Positions 50,996 through 61,049 are shown, numbered from the stretch's first letter. The stretch: DNA of 64,000 nt from Allocoprococcus comes (GCF_013300725.1 NZ_JAAIMM010000015.1:27979-91978); one strand, 5' to 3'. The notes: generated by a model not told the origin, from the sequence alone. Program-made: numbers and translations.

Positions 50996-53287
50996 TTAAC
51001 CTCTGTAGTAGTTGATCAGACATCCTTTGAGGATGATCTCACGTTCAGCATCGGTCAGATCACCGAGCTTCAGATCAATCTCCTTCAGATCATCGCCTAC
51101 GACATAAGCCTTGATCGTGGAAGCTTTGTCTTCTACTGCTTTGCGGATATCCGGCACGAAGAGATAGTCCCCGTTCCTGAAAGAAAGCTTTGTGTGTTCC
51201 TCTTCGGTAATAAACGGAAGCATGCCCCAGTTGATCAGGTTCGAGCGGTAACGTTTGGTTGCGTACTCATTCGCGATATTCGCCCAGCCGCCGAGGACCT
51301 TCTGGCAGGAAGCAGCCTGCTCACGGGCAGAACCATCGCCAGGTTTGACCGCGAAAATGGTACTTCCGACACCGATATTTCCTTTGCCGACTTCCGGATA
51401 AGACTTCTGGATTGCTGCCATCACCGGTTTTAATTCATCCAGTACATCCAGTGGACAAGTACCTGCTTCAATCGCTTTCTGGGCTTTCTGGACCTCTTTC
51501 GCGCGTCCTACATAGGCAGGATCCTTTCTGGAAAGTGCAAATTCAGCAAGTCCAAGCGGGTTGGAACGATAAGAAGAAGTCTCGCCGGACGGGATCAGCT
51601 CGTCTGTCGTTGTAACCGGATCGTGGATCTCAGATACGACCTTCAGGATCAGATTCTCAGGAAGAGCGCTCATTGCCGGCCAGTCTTTGATGTTCGGACC
51701 AAATTTGATCTCAACCGAAGGATCAGCAACGCCGTGGCTGTCAAATACACGGTTGGCGTAAATTCTGGAATCAAAGTGGTAAGTCGGGTTCTTGTATTCA
51801 ATATCAAAATCTGTTGCCGGAGTAAGGAAACCTTTGTTTGCAGCAGTTGCGGCAATGGAACGTGCATCCATAAGGGCAACAGATGCGATCTGTCCACTCT
51901 GCAGCTTGCTTCCTTCACGGTTCGGGAAGTTACGGGTAGAGTGACGGATGGAAAATGCATTGTTTGCCGGAGTGTCCCCTGCACCGAAGCACGGTCCGCA
52001 GAAGGCTGTCTTCACGATCGTACCGGCTTCCATCAGGTCAGCAACCGCACCGTTTTTCACAAGCTCCATGTAGATTGGTGTACTTGCCGGGTAAACACTG
52101 AATGTAAATTCATCTGATCCGATGTATTTGCCACGAATGATGTCTGCGGCAGCACAGATATTTTCAAAACCGCCGCCGGCACAGCCTGCGATGATACCCT
52201 GATCGACATAAAGCTTACCATTTACGATCTTGTCCTGAAGAGAGTAATCCACAGCACCGTCCAGGCTTACCAGCGCGCGCTGCTCTACATCGTGGAGAAC
52301 ATCTGCAAGGTTGGCATTGACATCCTCGATGGTGTAGACATTGGACGGATGGAACGGCATGGCGATCATAGGCTTGATCTCGCTCAAGTTGATGTATACA
52401 AGACCGTCATAGTAAGCGACTGCGCCAGGATTCAGTTCCCTGAAGTCATCACTTCTTCCGTGGATATCGTAGAACTCTTTGATCTTGTCATCGGTTCTCC
52501 AGATAGAAGAAAGGCAGGTTGTCTCTGTCGTCATAACATCGATTCCGATACGGAAGTCTGCACTTAATTTGCCAACACCAGGTCCGACAAATTCCATGAC
52601 CTTGTTATTGACATAGCCATTGCCGAAGGTTGCGCCGATGATCGCAAGGGCAACGTCCTGCGGTCCGACACCTTTCACCGGTTCGCCGTCCAGATAGATT
52701 CCGACAACGCCCGGCATCTTGATATCATAAGTCTTGTTCAGAAGCTGTTTTACAAGTTCCGGTCCGCCCTCTCCCATTGCCATGGTACCGAGTGCACCAT
52801 AACGGGTGTGGCTGTCAGAACCAAGGATCATCTTGCCGCCGCCTGCGAGCATTTCACGGGCAAACTGGTGGATAACGGCCTGATGAGGCGGAACATAGAC
52901 ACCGCCGTACTTCTTCGCACAGGTCAGTCCAAACATGTGGTCATCTTCATTGATCGTACCGCCGACTGCACACAGAGAGTTATGGCAGTTGGTCAGAACA
53001 TAAGGGATCGGGAATTTCTCCAGTCCGGATGCTCTCGCAGTCTGGATGATTCCGACAAAGGTAATGTCGTGCGAAGTCAGCTTGTCAAATTTGATCTGAA
53101 GCTGCTGCATATTACCGGAAGTATTATGCGCACTTAAGATTCCATAAGCCATTGTCTCTTTTGCAGCAGCTTCTTTCGTTGTCTCAATACCTGTCTTGCT
53201 TTTTACGGCAGCAAGTGCATCGGGTGCATCTGCAATTACCTCAGTACCGTGTAAAAGATAAGCACCGCCTTTGTATAATTTCACCAT
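50996..53287 (-). CDS. Aconitase-family hydratase, YbhJ type
   Basis: 763 residues. Belongs to the aconitase superfamily, closest in layout to E. coli YbhJ ('putative hydratase'), not to citrate-cycle AcnA/AcnB. Cys ligands for a 4Fe-4S cluster are present: [13 protein letters not shown] and [12 protein letters not shown]. Other aconitase landmarks are [22 protein letters not shown] and, in the swivel domain, [17 protein letters not shown] and [12 protein letters not shown]. The substrate is unknown; a 2-hydroxy acid is expected. Gene follows a CdaR-type regulator by about 11 bases (stop 53299, start 53287), so they form an operon. Confidence 0.88.
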   Translation of the reverse strand: MVKLYKGGAYLLHGTEVIADAPDALAAVKSKTGIETTKEAAAKETMAYGILSAHNTSGNMQQLQIKFDKLTSHDITFVGIIQTARASGLEKFPIPYVLTNCHNSLCAVGGTINEDDHMFGLTCAKKYGGVYVPPHQAVIHQFAREMLAGGGKMILGSDSHTRYGALGTMAMGEGGPELVKQLLNKTYDIKMPGVVGIYLDGEPVKGVGPQDVALAIIGATFGNGYVNNKVMEFVGPGVGKLSADFRIGIDVMTTETTCLSSIWRTDDKIKEFYDIHGRSDDFRELNPGAVAYYDGLVYINLSEIKPMIAMPFHPSNVYTIEDVNANLADVLHDVEQRALVSLDGAVDYSLQDKIVNGKLYVDQGIIAGCAGGGFENICAAADIIRGKYIGSDEFTFSVYPASTPIYMELVKNGAVADLMEAGTIVKTAFCGPCFGAGDTPANNAFSIRHSTRNFPNREGSKLQSGQIASVALMDARSIAATAANKGFLTPATDFDIEYKNPTYHFDSRIYANRVFDSHGVADPSVEIKFGPNIKDWPAMSALPENLILKVVSEIHDPVTTTDELIPSGETSSYRSNPLGLAEFALSRKDPAYVGRAKEVQKAQKAIEAGTCPLDVLDELKPVMAAIQKSYPEVGKGNIGVGSTIFAVKPGDGSAREQAASCQKVLGGWANIANEYATKRYRSNLINWGMLPFITEEEHTKLSFRNGDYLFVPDIRKAVEDKASTIKAYVVGDDLKEIDLKLGDLTDAEREIILKGCLINYYRG

Positions 53288-53298
53288 ATCATGTCCTC

Positions 53299-54402
53299 CT
53301 ATTTTCTGTTTTCTATGAATTTCATGTGGTCTGCGACCATCAGAGCAATCTTAAATGTCAGGGCGTCCTCAAAGACTCTGACATCCAGCCCGGTCTGCTT
53401 CTGGATCTTCTCCAGCCGGTAGACGAGCGTATTCCGGTGGACGAAAAGCTGTCTCGCTGTCTCCGAAATATTCAGGCTGTTTTCAAAAAATTTATCAACT
53501 GTGGATAAGGTTTCTTCGTCAAACTGATCAACGGTATTTCCGGCAAATACTTCTTCCAGGAACATCTCGCATAAGGAAACGGGAAGCTGGTGGATCAGCC
53601 GTCCGATACCGAGTTCGCGGTAGGATAAAATATTGCGTTCCGGATAGAAGATACGTCCCACATCCAGAGCCATGCCTGCCTCTTTGTAAGACTGTGAGAC
53701 CTCTTTGAGCTCAGGAATGATGGTTCCGAAGGAAATCCGGACATTGACCATAGCTTCGGTGTTGATCGCATTCACCAGCATATCGGCAGTCGAACGGATC
53801 GTATCATAATCATCTGTACTGTCAAGGGATTTGATCAGAATAATATGTCCCTCATCTACGGCAGTAACAAAATCGCCGGTTCCCGAGGAATAAATCCCAC
53901 GGATCATATCCAGGACGATCGTGTCATCCGGATTCTTCGGTTCGATCAGATAGACGACTCTGCGCTGCTCAACTGTAATACCAAGCTTTTTAGCCTGGTT
54001 GTAGATATCTACGAGAAGCAGGTTATCCAGGAGCAGGTTCTGGATAAAACGGTTACGGTCAAGACGTTCGCTTCCGGATCTTAAAAGGCTCTCCAGCTGG
54101 CAGACACTTAAGCGTCCGCTGGTATGCACATCAATCTCATTATTGTGCTCGATCACGAAAATATAAGTCAGTTCATCATCATCATAAACCGGAAACAGAC
54201 CATAGCATTCATCCAGGTGCTCCTCCGATACGCCGGTAACCTCCAGTTCTTTTAAAAATGAGCAGACAGCTTTTTTTACTGCAGGCTTCTCCTTACCTAC
54301 AGCTGCAAGCATCACTCCGTCTGTGTTCCAGATGGAACAGTTACACTCGATGATATCCCCTATTTCATTGATTGTTCTCTGTAAAATCTGGTTGGATAAC
54401 AA
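53299..54402 (-). CDS. CdaR/PucR-type transcriptional regulator
   Basis: About 367 residues. N-terminal sugar-diacid-recognition-type domain ([26 protein letters not shown]), a middle GGDEF-like region and a C-terminal HTH_30 motif ([36 protein letters not shown]). CdaR activates sugar diacid genes in E. coli. The start TTG 54402 is chosen: GGAGAGG lies 8 bases upstream, and a promoter candidate lies only ~85 bases upstream. An ATG start at 54477 would place the likely operator inside the gene. Probably senses a hydroxy-diacid acted on by the hydratase (inference). Confidence 0.85.
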   Translation of the reverse strand: MLSNQILQRTINEIGDIIECNCSIWNTDGVMLAAVGKEKPAVKKAVCSFLKELEVTGVSEEHLDECYGLFPVYDDDELTYIFVIEHNNEIDVHTSGRLSVCQLESLLRSGSERLDRNRFIQNLLLDNLLLVDIYNQAKKLGITVEQRRVVYLIEPKNPDDTIVLDMIRGIYSSGTGDFVTAVDEGHIILIKSLDSTDDYDTIRSTADMLVNAINTEAMVNVRISFGTIIPELKEVSQSYKEAGMALDVGRIFYPERNILSYRELGIGRLIHQLPVSLCEMFLEEVFAGNTVDQFDEETLSTVDKFFENSLNISETARQLFVHRNTLVYRLEKIQKQTGLDVRVFEDALTFKIALMVADHMKFIENRK

Positions 54403-54440
54403 TCCATTCACCTCTCCATTCTTTTCAATATATGACAAAT

Positions 54441-54462
54441 GGGAGAATTGTGAAATTCCCCC
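54441..54462. promoter_or_regulatory. Operator-like palindrome upstream of the CdaR-type gene
   Basis: GGGAGAATT-GTGA-AATTCCCCC, near-perfect, 40 bases before the TTG start and just downstream of a possible promoter (TTGCTA-16-TATTGT, minus strand). A candidate autoregulatory site. Confidence 0.5.
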
Positions 54463-54543
54463 ATCTTCTTCTGACAATACAATCTGATATTATTTTAGCA
54501 AATGTTTCACACTTTAGCAAGATAAAATGAAAAACGTTCTCTC

Positions 54544-55071
54544 TTATTCGTCTTCGTCATCGCGTCTGTCAAGCATGGCAGCAACGATTTCAAGAATTAC
54601 AGCAAGACCGATCATAGATGCAGCGGCAATCTTTCCGGCAGTGCCGGTTGCAGCCTGTGCGATGCCGCCGATAACCGGAACAGAAAGCTTTACTTTTCCG
54701 ATGTAGTTGTTGTAAGGGATCGGATTCATATCTTTTTCCTCATTGGCATCCCCTTTGGTGATAAACTGTCCCATCGCCGGGCTGTTGGATACTACACGGT
54801 GGGTAATGATCGAGCCGTCTGCATTGTTGCTGTAAAAAGCAATGACATCATCTTTGACGATCGTGTCTGGTTCTTCATACCGGACATAGACCAGGCTTCC
54901 CGTCGGGATCGCCGGTTCCATGCTCCCACTGATCACGGTGTACATCTGAAAACCAAAAGCTTTCGGAAGCGTCAGCGGAATACAGGCAAGAATCAGTACT
55001 GTCAGTAAAACAGTGCCCAGTGCACTGCAAAATGCAGCCACCGGGCTTTTCTTTTTCTTCGTTCTCTTCAA
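54544..55071 (-). CDS. sipW: SipW-type signal peptidase I
   Basis: 175 residues from the TTG at 55071 (AAAGGAG 9 bases upstream); an in-frame GTG at 55113 overlaps the upstream gene and lacks a site. Endoplasmic-reticulum-type signal peptidase: the catalytic Ser is in MYTVISGSMEPAIPTGSLV and the base His is in IITHRVVSNS (His instead of the Lys of usual bacterial enzymes). Two membrane segments, one near each end. SipW enzymes process TasA-type proteins, two of which are encoded in this operon. Last gene of the operon. Confidence 0.92.
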   Translation of the reverse strand: MKRTKKKKSPVAAFCSALGTVLLTVLILACIPLTLPKAFGFQMYTVISGSMEPAIPTGSLVYVRYEEPDTIVKDDVIAFYSNNADGSIITHRVVSNSPAMGQFITKGDANEEKDMNPIPYNNYIGKVKLSVPVIGGIAQAATGTAGKIAAASMIGLAVILEIVAAMLDRRDDEDE

Positions 55072-55102
55072 AAAAGACTTCTCCTTTAGTGCCGCGCTTT
55101 TT

Positions 55103-56116
55103 TTATTTTGCACGTTTTTTCAAGAATACGATCAGTCCTACGAGAGCTGCTACCGCAACAACGATAATGCCGATCCCTGCTGCGATCGGAGTCTTGCTCG
55201 TCTTGTCTTTCGCATCGATATTTCCTTTTGGAGTGTCTTCATCATCCAGATCTACCAGAGACTTTGGTGTCTGTTCATCCTCAGATGTTGCAGTATCTTT
55301 ATCTTTAGCTGTCGTATCCTGAGAATTGTTATCTGTCGTTGTACCATCGGTTGTACCGGTTGTGGTTCCGTCTGTTGTGCCACCGGTAGTTCCGGTTGTA
55401 GTGCCACTGGTAGTTCCGGTTGTAGTTCCACCGGTAGTTCCGGCAGTTCCACCGGTTGTGCCGCCTGTCGTGCCACCTGCTGTACCGACATTACCGGTAC
55501 CTGTGCCAGGAGTTGCTGTACCAGGAACAGTCGTTGTGATGGTGGTTGTTGTTGTAACAACACGGTCTGTAGCACCCGGTTTGTAGGTAAACGTAAATAC
55601 ATTCTCAGATTCATTATTACTCAAAGTCTTGGTAAGTGCAAGAGCATCTGGAATATAATTTTCAATATACTGATAAGCGACGATTGGTTTGTCACCGACA
55701 TTTCCGTAGAAGGTCTGGCTTTCTGCAAGAGCCTTACCGGAAGCATCCTGATAGTTTACGGTGTAGGCAACCATGTCCTTTTTGATTCCATAGGCTACGA
55801 CATAGTCAGCATCACCGGTTACATCGAATGAAGGAGAAGCAAGTGCTTCGTCATTGTCACGTCCGCTGAGACGGATTCCTTTGACATAATACTTGTCATC
55901 GGTTACCTGAACAGCATTCAGATTAAAAGTAACAATAGAACCGGAAAAAAGATCAGCTTTTTCAATCTTATCCTGTCCGTTTATCGTTCCTTTATTCCCT
56001 GCCGATAAAGTTACCTTATAGGTATACCCGTCAGTAGCCATAACGCTCATCGTGGATGCACCGATCGTCATTGATACAGTCAGAAGAGAAACCAGTAATT
56101 TTTTCCATCTTTTCAT
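55103..56116 (-). CDS. Surface protein with MucBP-like domain and Thr/Gly repeats
   Basis: 337 residues. Signal peptide (KKLLVSLLTVSMTIGASTMSVMA), a small beta domain, then a MucBP-like domain (VAYTVNYQDASGKALAESQ), a Thr/Gly tract (TGGTTGGTAGTTGGTTTG-type) of about 75 residues, an acidic spacer, and a C-terminal membrane helix with basic tail (FLKKRAK). There is no LPXTG motif, so it is membrane-held rather than sortase-linked. MucBP domains bind mucin or act as spacers. Repeats suggest length variation. Member of the fibre operon; overlaps or abuts sipW. Confidence 0.83.
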   Translation of the reverse strand: MKRWKKLLVSLLTVSMTIGASTMSVMATDGYTYKVTLSAGNKGTINGQDKIEKADLFSGSIVTFNLNAVQVTDDKYYVKGIRLSGRDNDEALASPSFDVTGDADYVVAYGIKKDMVAYTVNYQDASGKALAESQTFYGNVGDKPIVAYQYIENYIPDALALTKTLSNNESENVFTFTYKPGATDRVVTTTTTITTTVPGTATPGTGTGNVGTAGGTTGGTTGGTAGTTGGTTTGTTSGTTTGTTGGTTDGTTTGTTDGTTTDNNSQDTTAKDKDTATSEDEQTPKSLVDLDDEDTPKGNIDAKDKTSKTPIAAGIGIIVVAVAALVGLIVFLKKRAK

Positions 56117-56120
56117 CTGC

Positions 56121-56876
56121 TTACTCTCCTTTCCGTCTGCGTTTCTTTGTGTTCTTGTTATATGTGTAGATTCCGTATGCCAGAAGGATCAGTCCACTGA
56201 TGAGTGCAAGCACACAGAAGAGAAGAACTCTTGCGGTATCACCGGTCTTAACGGTGTTGGTAGTCTTGACGATTTTCGTCTTGGTAATGGTATTGCTTAC
56301 TTTTACCTTTTCCACTGCAAAGTTCATACGAAGCTTTGCGAGCGTGTTCTGATAACCATTGCCCTGTGTCTCACCTTCGATACCGATGGTAAGGTGTACG
56401 GTTCCGGTACCATTGGAAGCAAGACGGCCGAGGTAGAAATATTTCTCGGTGGAGTTTCCAAGCTCCTTCAGACCTTCACCGGTCTTAGAAGAACCTTCGC
56501 CTCCAACGGTATCACTGTTATAGAGTACCTTTTCGGTATTGTCACTTCCAACATAAGTCAGCTTGTATTCGTAAGCACCGCCTTCAGCGGATTCCTGTGC
56601 TTCCTCCAGTGTCTGGATGATCTCATTGGTCATGTACCAATCGGTCTCGCCTTTATCGGAGTTTTTCAGCTGAACCTTCAATTCGATGCTGTCACCCGGC
56701 TGGATCGCTGCCAGCTCATCGGAAACAGTCTTGTTTTCAAAATTGCTTTCCATCTTGTCGCCGGTGAAGTGAACCTGCCATCCGTCGGCTCCCTGATAGT
56801 CTTTTGCAAATGCAGTTGTATGTACCCCTGCTGCCATTATCACTGTCATGGCGAGGCACAAAATTTTCTTTTTCAT
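56121..56876 (-). CDS. Surface protein of the fibre operon, 251 aa, with C-terminal anchor
   Basis: Signal peptide (ILCLAMTVIMAAGVHTTAFA), then an extracellular beta-rich domain (IQPGDSIELKVQLKNSDK, YFYLGRLASNGTGTVHLTIGIEGE) and a C-terminal sorting-like region: KTGDTARVLLFCVLALISGLILLAYG plus a basic tail. VKTGD resembles an LPXTG-type motif but lacks the Leu-Pro, so sortase attachment is uncertain. The family occurs beside SipW/TasA genes in Lachnospiraceae (from memory); function unknown. Good AGGGAGG upstream. Confidence 0.75.
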   Translation of the reverse strand: MKKKILCLAMTVIMAAGVHTTAFAKDYQGADGWQVHFTGDKMESNFENKTVSDELAAIQPGDSIELKVQLKNSDKGETDWYMTNEIIQTLEEAQESAEGGAYEYKLTYVGSDNTEKVLYNSDTVGGEGSSKTGEGLKELGNSTEKYFYLGRLASNGTGTVHLTIGIEGETQGNGYQNTLAKLRMNFAVEKVKVSNTITKTKIVKTTNTVKTGDTARVLLFCVLALISGLILLAYGIYTYNKNTKKRRRKGE

Positions 56877-56889
56877 ACTCTGTACCTCC

Positions 56890-57636
56890 CTACTGTAAGC
56901 TTAAACTGGTTTCGTCATCTGATACATTCACATCTACACCCCAGGCACTCTTGATGGCGTCTTTTGCGTTATGTGTCTGTACTGCATCTACTTCTGCATC
57001 GATGTGGAACGTATAGTTGCCATACTTGTATGTGTAAGTAATGGTGTTGTCCTTTACTGTTTTCTCTACCTCTGTTGCAATCTTCGGATCAATGCGGAGT
57101 GTGTCAGATAATGCCGGTGTGGTATCTCCGGCTTTTACTGCCTTTGTGTAATAAAGAACGGTTCTTTCGTCTGTGGTCTGCTGATCTGCAACTACCCAGC
57201 CGTTAGCGGTAAGGAAATTCAGTTCGATCAGATCTGGTGAAAGAGTGGTGTTCTTCTTGCCCTCTTTGTTCTGCCAGCTCTTGGTAAGGATCACACGCAC
57301 GAAGGTGTCGATGTTACCGCTGTTCTGAACACTGAGCTCTTCTTTGTATTTCTTTCCAGGTGCGAATTTTTCATCTTTTCCGAGAAGGCCTGTCAGGAGT
57401 TCCCCGTCTTTTACTTCTTTCTGGTTCTTAGATGTAAAATCCTGGCTGCTGACGACATCGCCATTCTCTAAAAGAGATACACCGATATTCTGCATCTCGA
57501 TCTGTGCGGAATAATTCTCACTGTAGTATGTGAGTGCGGCACGTGTACTGCCGACAGTACTGCCAATCAACAGGAGCGCTGATGCTGTCAGAAGCAGGGC
57601 CGATTTTTTTGGAAATGATTTCTTTTTCTTTTTCAT
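56890..57636 (-). CDS. TasA/camelysin-like protein with SipW-type signal peptide (248 aa)
   Basis: The signal LLLTASALLLIGSTVGSTRAALTYYSENYSA is the SipW-dependent type (long hydrophobic core, then AAL.Y.S in place of the standard AXA). The mature part starts with a TasA-like beta domain (SAQIEMQNIGVSLLENGDVV; NSGNIDTFVRVILTKSW). TasA proteins form amyloid-like fibres of biofilms. AGGAGGG upstream of the ATG. Confidence 0.83.
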   Translation of the reverse strand: MKKKKKSFPKKSALLLTASALLLIGSTVGSTRAALTYYSENYSAQIEMQNIGVSLLENGDVVSSQDFTSKNQKEVKDGELLTGLLGKDEKFAPGKKYKEELSVQNSGNIDTFVRVILTKSWQNKEGKKNTTLSPDLIELNFLTANGWVVADQQTTDERTVLYYTKAVKAGDTTPALSDTLRIDPKIATEVEKTVKDNTITYTYKYGNYTFHIDAEVDAVQTHNAKDAIKSAWGVDVNVSDDETSLSLQ

Positions 57637-57648
57637 CTTCGTTCCCTC

Positions 57649-58167
57649 CTATTCTGTGGTTTTACTGTCTTCTGTTGTCTCAGTTGTGATTACATGATTC
57701 CAGTCTGCATATGGGTTTCCATTTTCATCGTAAAGAACCGGTGTGCATTCCTGGATAACCACGATATTGAATTCTTCCGGTTTATCTTTCCCTTCTGGGA
57801 ATTTGTAAGAGATATTGAGTTCCGGTGTGGTTTCGTCTGCCGGAAGAACGCCTTCATAGTGCCAATAACCATCATCTTCGGCTTTCCATCCGCCATTCGG
57901 AGCAGTATAGGTAAGTTCCATTGGGGCAAATGCTGTTACTCTTACGAAGCAATCATAATCACCGGTATTTGTAATGGTGACGTGCTTGCCATCTTTATCG
58001 ACTGTTTCGTTAGGGATGGTTTCGGTAAATCCCATATTCATCGTCACACCGCCACCGGCTGTTGTATAAGTTGTGAAGTATGCCATTGCACTTCCAACTG
58101 CCAGGGTTCCGGTAAGAGCAAGTGCTGCCGCTGCCATGATAAGTGGTTTCTTATGTAACTTTCTCAT
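57649..58167 (-). CDS. TasA-like protein with SipW-type signal peptide (172 aa)
   Basis: Signal LIMAAAALALTGTLAVGSAMAYFTTYTTAGG, a SipW type. The mature domain is a small beta sandwich (TNTGDYDCFVRVTAFAPMEL; VIQECTPVLYDENGNP). Likely a minor fibre subunit or assembly protein like TapA, by position. GGGGGAG before the ATG. Confidence 0.8.
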   Translation of the reverse strand: MRKLHKKPLIMAAAALALTGTLAVGSAMAYFTTYTTAGGGVTMNMGFTETIPNETVDKDGKHVTITNTGDYDCFVRVTAFAPMELTYTAPNGGWKAEDDGYWHYEGVLPADETTPELNISYKFPEGKDKPEEFNIVVIQECTPVLYDENGNPYADWNHVITTETTEDSKTTE

Positions 58168-58182
58168 TCCGACTCCCCCTTC

Positions 58183-59190
58183 CTAGTTCTTTTCTGCCGG
58201 TTCGGTGTACTGATACTGACCATTTTCGTCCAGCTTGAAATTATTTTTTACACCGTAGCCGCCATTCATATTGTCATCGACATCATTTGTAAAGGAAACG
58301 GATGCCGGATCGCCTTTTGCATCTTTATCGGTTGCTACAATCGTTGTCTCTTGATCATTTTCTGAGATAAGCTTGTAGCTTGCACCGCTGTAGACTTCTG
58401 TAACCTTTACTGTAGCTCCTGCAGGAATCTTTGTAATTGTTACGGAAGAGTCACCTGCGGCCTCAAAGTCAAGTGATTCGATGCGGGTTTCTGTTTTACC
58501 CTTAAGAGGTGTAATCTCAATCTTGAATACGAAGGTTGCTTTCTTGCCGGTTGTTGCATTATGATGTGCAAGTGTTTTATTGATTTTCAGATCACCATAT
58601 CTTGCATGTTCTTCCGGTTTCAGACCAACTGCACTGTTGTATTCTTTGGTCAGATCGTAGATCCAGTCATCGTTACCATTGCTGTAATAATTGTTGGTCG
58701 GAAGTGATACCAGGTAAGGGGTAAAGGTATAGGTATAATTCGTGGTAACTACTTCCGGTGTATCTACAAGGTAAAGTCCTGTAGCAAGATCAGCCAGACT
58801 TCCGGTCCCAGCTGCTAAAGTAACCGTAGCGGTTGGTTCTACGGACTCTTTCAGCATCTTCTGTGCCTCTTTGGCACGGTCAGCCCATTCGCTTGCTGCT
58901 GCATCTTTATCATCGGCACTTACCGAAGATACATTAAGTCCGGTGAAATCTTTAGTTGCGGTATAGTTACCGGATACGTCTACATCCGCCACCTTATAAA
59001 GATTCACTATAATGTCAGTGCCATCAGCTGTCAGTTCGTTGTCTTCTCCGCTTACATTAAATGCAACCGAACACTTCCGGTTCGTCTCAATCGCATTCGC
59101 AGCTCTGGCACCAGGCAGAGTGAGAAGCGGAAATGCAAGAGCGAGAGCTAACAAAAACGTTGTTCCTTGTTTTAATCGTTTATTCATCAT
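58183..59190 (-). CDS. Pilin-like surface protein without a cell-wall anchor
   Basis: 335 residues. Signal peptide (FLLALALAFPLLTLPGARA), a pilin-type N-terminal domain (IIVNLYKVADVDVSGNYTA; LATGLYLVDTPEVVT) and a second domain beginning GDLKINKTLAHHN, with VTITKIPAGATVKVTEVYSG, like Cna-B-type/DUF7601 folds. Unlike the other pilins it has no LPXTG and no C-terminal helix; it ends QYQYTEPAEKN. It may bind non-covalently to the fibre or be attached otherwise. AGGAGG upstream. Confidence 0.78.
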   Translation of the reverse strand: MMNKRLKQGTTFLLALALAFPLLTLPGARAANAIETNRKCSVAFNVSGEDNELTADGTDIIVNLYKVADVDVSGNYTATKDFTGLNVSSVSADDKDAAASEWADRAKEAQKMLKESVEPTATVTLAAGTGSLADLATGLYLVDTPEVVTTNYTYTFTPYLVSLPTNNYYSNGNDDWIYDLTKEYNSAVGLKPEEHARYGDLKINKTLAHHNATTGKKATFVFKIEITPLKGKTETRIESLDFEAAGDSSVTITKIPAGATVKVTEVYSGASYKLISENDQETTIVATDKDAKGDPASVSFTNDVDDNMNGGYGVKNNFKLDENGQYQYTEPAEKN

Positions 59191-59219
59191 CGCCTCATGT
59201 CCTCCTTAAGAAATCTTGG

Positions 59220-60086
59220 TTATTCTTTGTGAGCGTTTCTCTTGGAAAGAAATCTTAAGAGAATGATCACAAGAATCGTGATTGAAAGTCCTAAAATTAA
59301 ATAGAGCATATAATAATTCTGAATGGCTTTTACCATAGAATCTGTAACTGATTCGGTAGCATCCTCTTCGCCGTTATATGGAACTCTGGTTCCTCTTACG
59401 AGAAGACGATGGGAGTTGACTCCGTATGGTGTACAGGTAAATAAAGTTACCTGATCTTTTCCTTCTTCAATCTGGAGTGCTTTCTCCAGTGTTTCATGAT
59501 CGTCTTTGTCTACCATCGGAAGAATCTGGTCTACCTTGTAGGCAAGGACTTCATCCAGTACATGGATGTAAAATTTATCGCCAACTTTGAGCTGATCGAT
59601 ATCGGTAAAAAGCTTTGCGCTTGGAAGTCCACGGTGAGCTGCGAGAACACTGTGGGTACTCTCCCCTCCGATCGGAAGCTTTGTGCCGTTCAGATGTCCG
59701 ACTCCTGTCTGAAGTTCATCATCACCGGTGCCATGGTAAATGGCAAGCTTGATGTTGATTTTCGGAATGGAAAGATATCCCATTACTCCGTCATCTGCAA
59801 CGTTCAGGATCTTCCAGTATTCGGTGTCTTTGATGTCATTTTCATCTTCACCAAATACATCTCCGTAGAGGTTGTTCTGCTGAATGGTATCATTGAAAGC
59901 TTTTGCTTTCTCCCACTCGGATGTGAAGTCCTCTGATTCCATGTCCTGTATTGTATTGTCATAGCTGCTGATCAGCTGATTCTGTCTGTAGGTGTTCCAC
60001 TGGTTGGATACCGTCGGGTAGATCAGAATCCCAAATCCTATCAAGAATAACAGACCGAAAAGGAAGGTTGAGATTTTTCTTTTCAT
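59220..60086 (-). CDS. Class C sortase (second of two)
   Basis: 288 residues. Polymerises pilin subunits by joining LPXTG-type motifs to pilin lysines. Two membrane segments (FLFGLLFLIGFGILIYPTV and YLILGLSITILVIILL). Catalytic His in VLAAHRGLPSAKLF, Cys in VTLFTCTPYGVNSHRLLVRG, with Arg following. A lid segment with the Asp-Pro-Phe/Trp motif is not obvious. Start MKRKIS has AAGGG 9 bases upstream. Confidence 0.92.
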   Translation of the reverse strand: MKRKISTFLFGLLFLIGFGILIYPTVSNQWNTYRQNQLISSYDNTIQDMESEDFTSEWEKAKAFNDTIQQNNLYGDVFGEDENDIKDTEYWKILNVADDGVMGYLSIPKINIKLAIYHGTGDDELQTGVGHLNGTKLPIGGESTHSVLAAHRGLPSAKLFTDIDQLKVGDKFYIHVLDEVLAYKVDQILPMVDKDDHETLEKALQIEEGKDQVTLFTCTPYGVNSHRLLVRGTRVPYNGEEDATESVTDSMVKAIQNYYMLYLILGLSITILVIILLRFLSKRNAHKE

Positions 60087-60119
60087 AGGCATATTCCCTT
60101 TCTCGTTCTTATTCTCTTT

Positions 60120-60989
60120 TTAAGAGGTCTCATTTTTCTTCTTTTGAAGCTTCTTTTCCTTTAAGTATAACACAAGGATGAAGATTGTGGTAATTACAAG
60201 ACCAATAATTACCCATAAAAGATAATTTGTATGAAGACTGATTCCGCTGAGTGGTGTCTTCTCATCGGCAACTTCCTGTTCCACATAAGGTACTCTGTGA
60301 CCACGAACCAGAAGCCGCTCGGTATTGACTCCGTATGGAGTACAGGTAAGAAGTGTTACAAGATCTTTTCCTTCCTCTACTGCAAGAGAGGAAGTTTCCT
60401 CCGGTTTTACCACGGAAATTTTGTCGACTTCATAACATAATGTTTCGTTTAATACATGGATCAGAAAATGATCGCCTTCTTCCAGCTGATCCAGATCGGT
60501 AAAAAGAGACGCACTCGGAAGTCCACGGTGTGCGGAGATAACGGCGTGTGTACTTTTACCGCCAATTGGAAGAGAGCTTCCTTCCAGATGTCCGGCTGCC
60601 TGTTTGAGAACATCTTCATCGGTAGTGTGGTAGATCGGAAGCTTGATGTCAATCTTCGGGATCTCCACGATTCCCATCATCTCGTCACCGGCAATATTCA
60701 GAGCATCCATGTAGGACTGGTCTTCTTTGTCACTGGCTGCGGCTACTGCAAATGAATCAGGAAGGATACTTGGAAGTAATGCTTCGTTGTAAGCTTCTGC
60801 TTTCTGCAGTTCTGCGTCATAATCAATCTCATGTGCTGCATTCTTTTCGGATACAGTTTGTTCATGACTGCTGATCAATTGCTTTTGCCTGTAGTTATTC
60901 CACTGGTTTGCAACGAATGGATACAGCAGTAAGGACAACCCGGCTAAAAATATGATGCCAATAATAAGTTTGTTTGCTTTGCGTTTCAT
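60120..60989 (-). CDS. Class C sortase (first of two)
   Basis: 289 residues, about half identical by eye to the neighbouring sortase. Two membrane segments; catalytic His in VISAHRGLPSASLF, Cys in VTLLTCTPYGVNTERLLVRG. The pair of class C sortases beside backbone and tip pilins is the usual arrangement for pili with more than one subunit type. AAGGAGAG before the ATG. Confidence 0.92.
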   Translation of the reverse strand: MKRKANKLIIGIIFLAGLSLLLYPFVANQWNNYRQKQLISSHEQTVSEKNAAHEIDYDAELQKAEAYNEALLPSILPDSFAVAAASDKEDQSYMDALNIAGDEMMGIVEIPKIDIKLPIYHTTDEDVLKQAAGHLEGSSLPIGGKSTHAVISAHRGLPSASLFTDLDQLEEGDHFLIHVLNETLCYEVDKISVVKPEETSSLAVEEGKDLVTLLTCTPYGVNTERLLVRGHRVPYVEQEVADEKTPLSGISLHTNYLLWVIIGLVITTIFILVLYLKEKKLQKKKNETS

Positions 60990-61022
60990 CCGAACTCTCC
61001 TTGCTGTTGTATTATTTTTTAG

Positions 61023-61049
61023 GAATCCGGGGCGACCTGCCCCGGATTC
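61023..61049 (-). promoter_or_regulatory. Stem-loop after the backbone pilin gene
   Basis: GAATCCGGGGC/GCCCCGGATTC with a 5-base loop and no T run in the direction of transcription. Likely an mRNA-stabilising or partial-stop element that raises pilin over sortase expression. Confidence 0.7.

Noticed and set aside
55326..55586. Val/Pro-rich plus-strand frame opposite the Thr/Gly tract
   Set aside because: Antisense of the ACC/GGT repeats in the MucBP-protein gene; no ribosome-binding site or start context.
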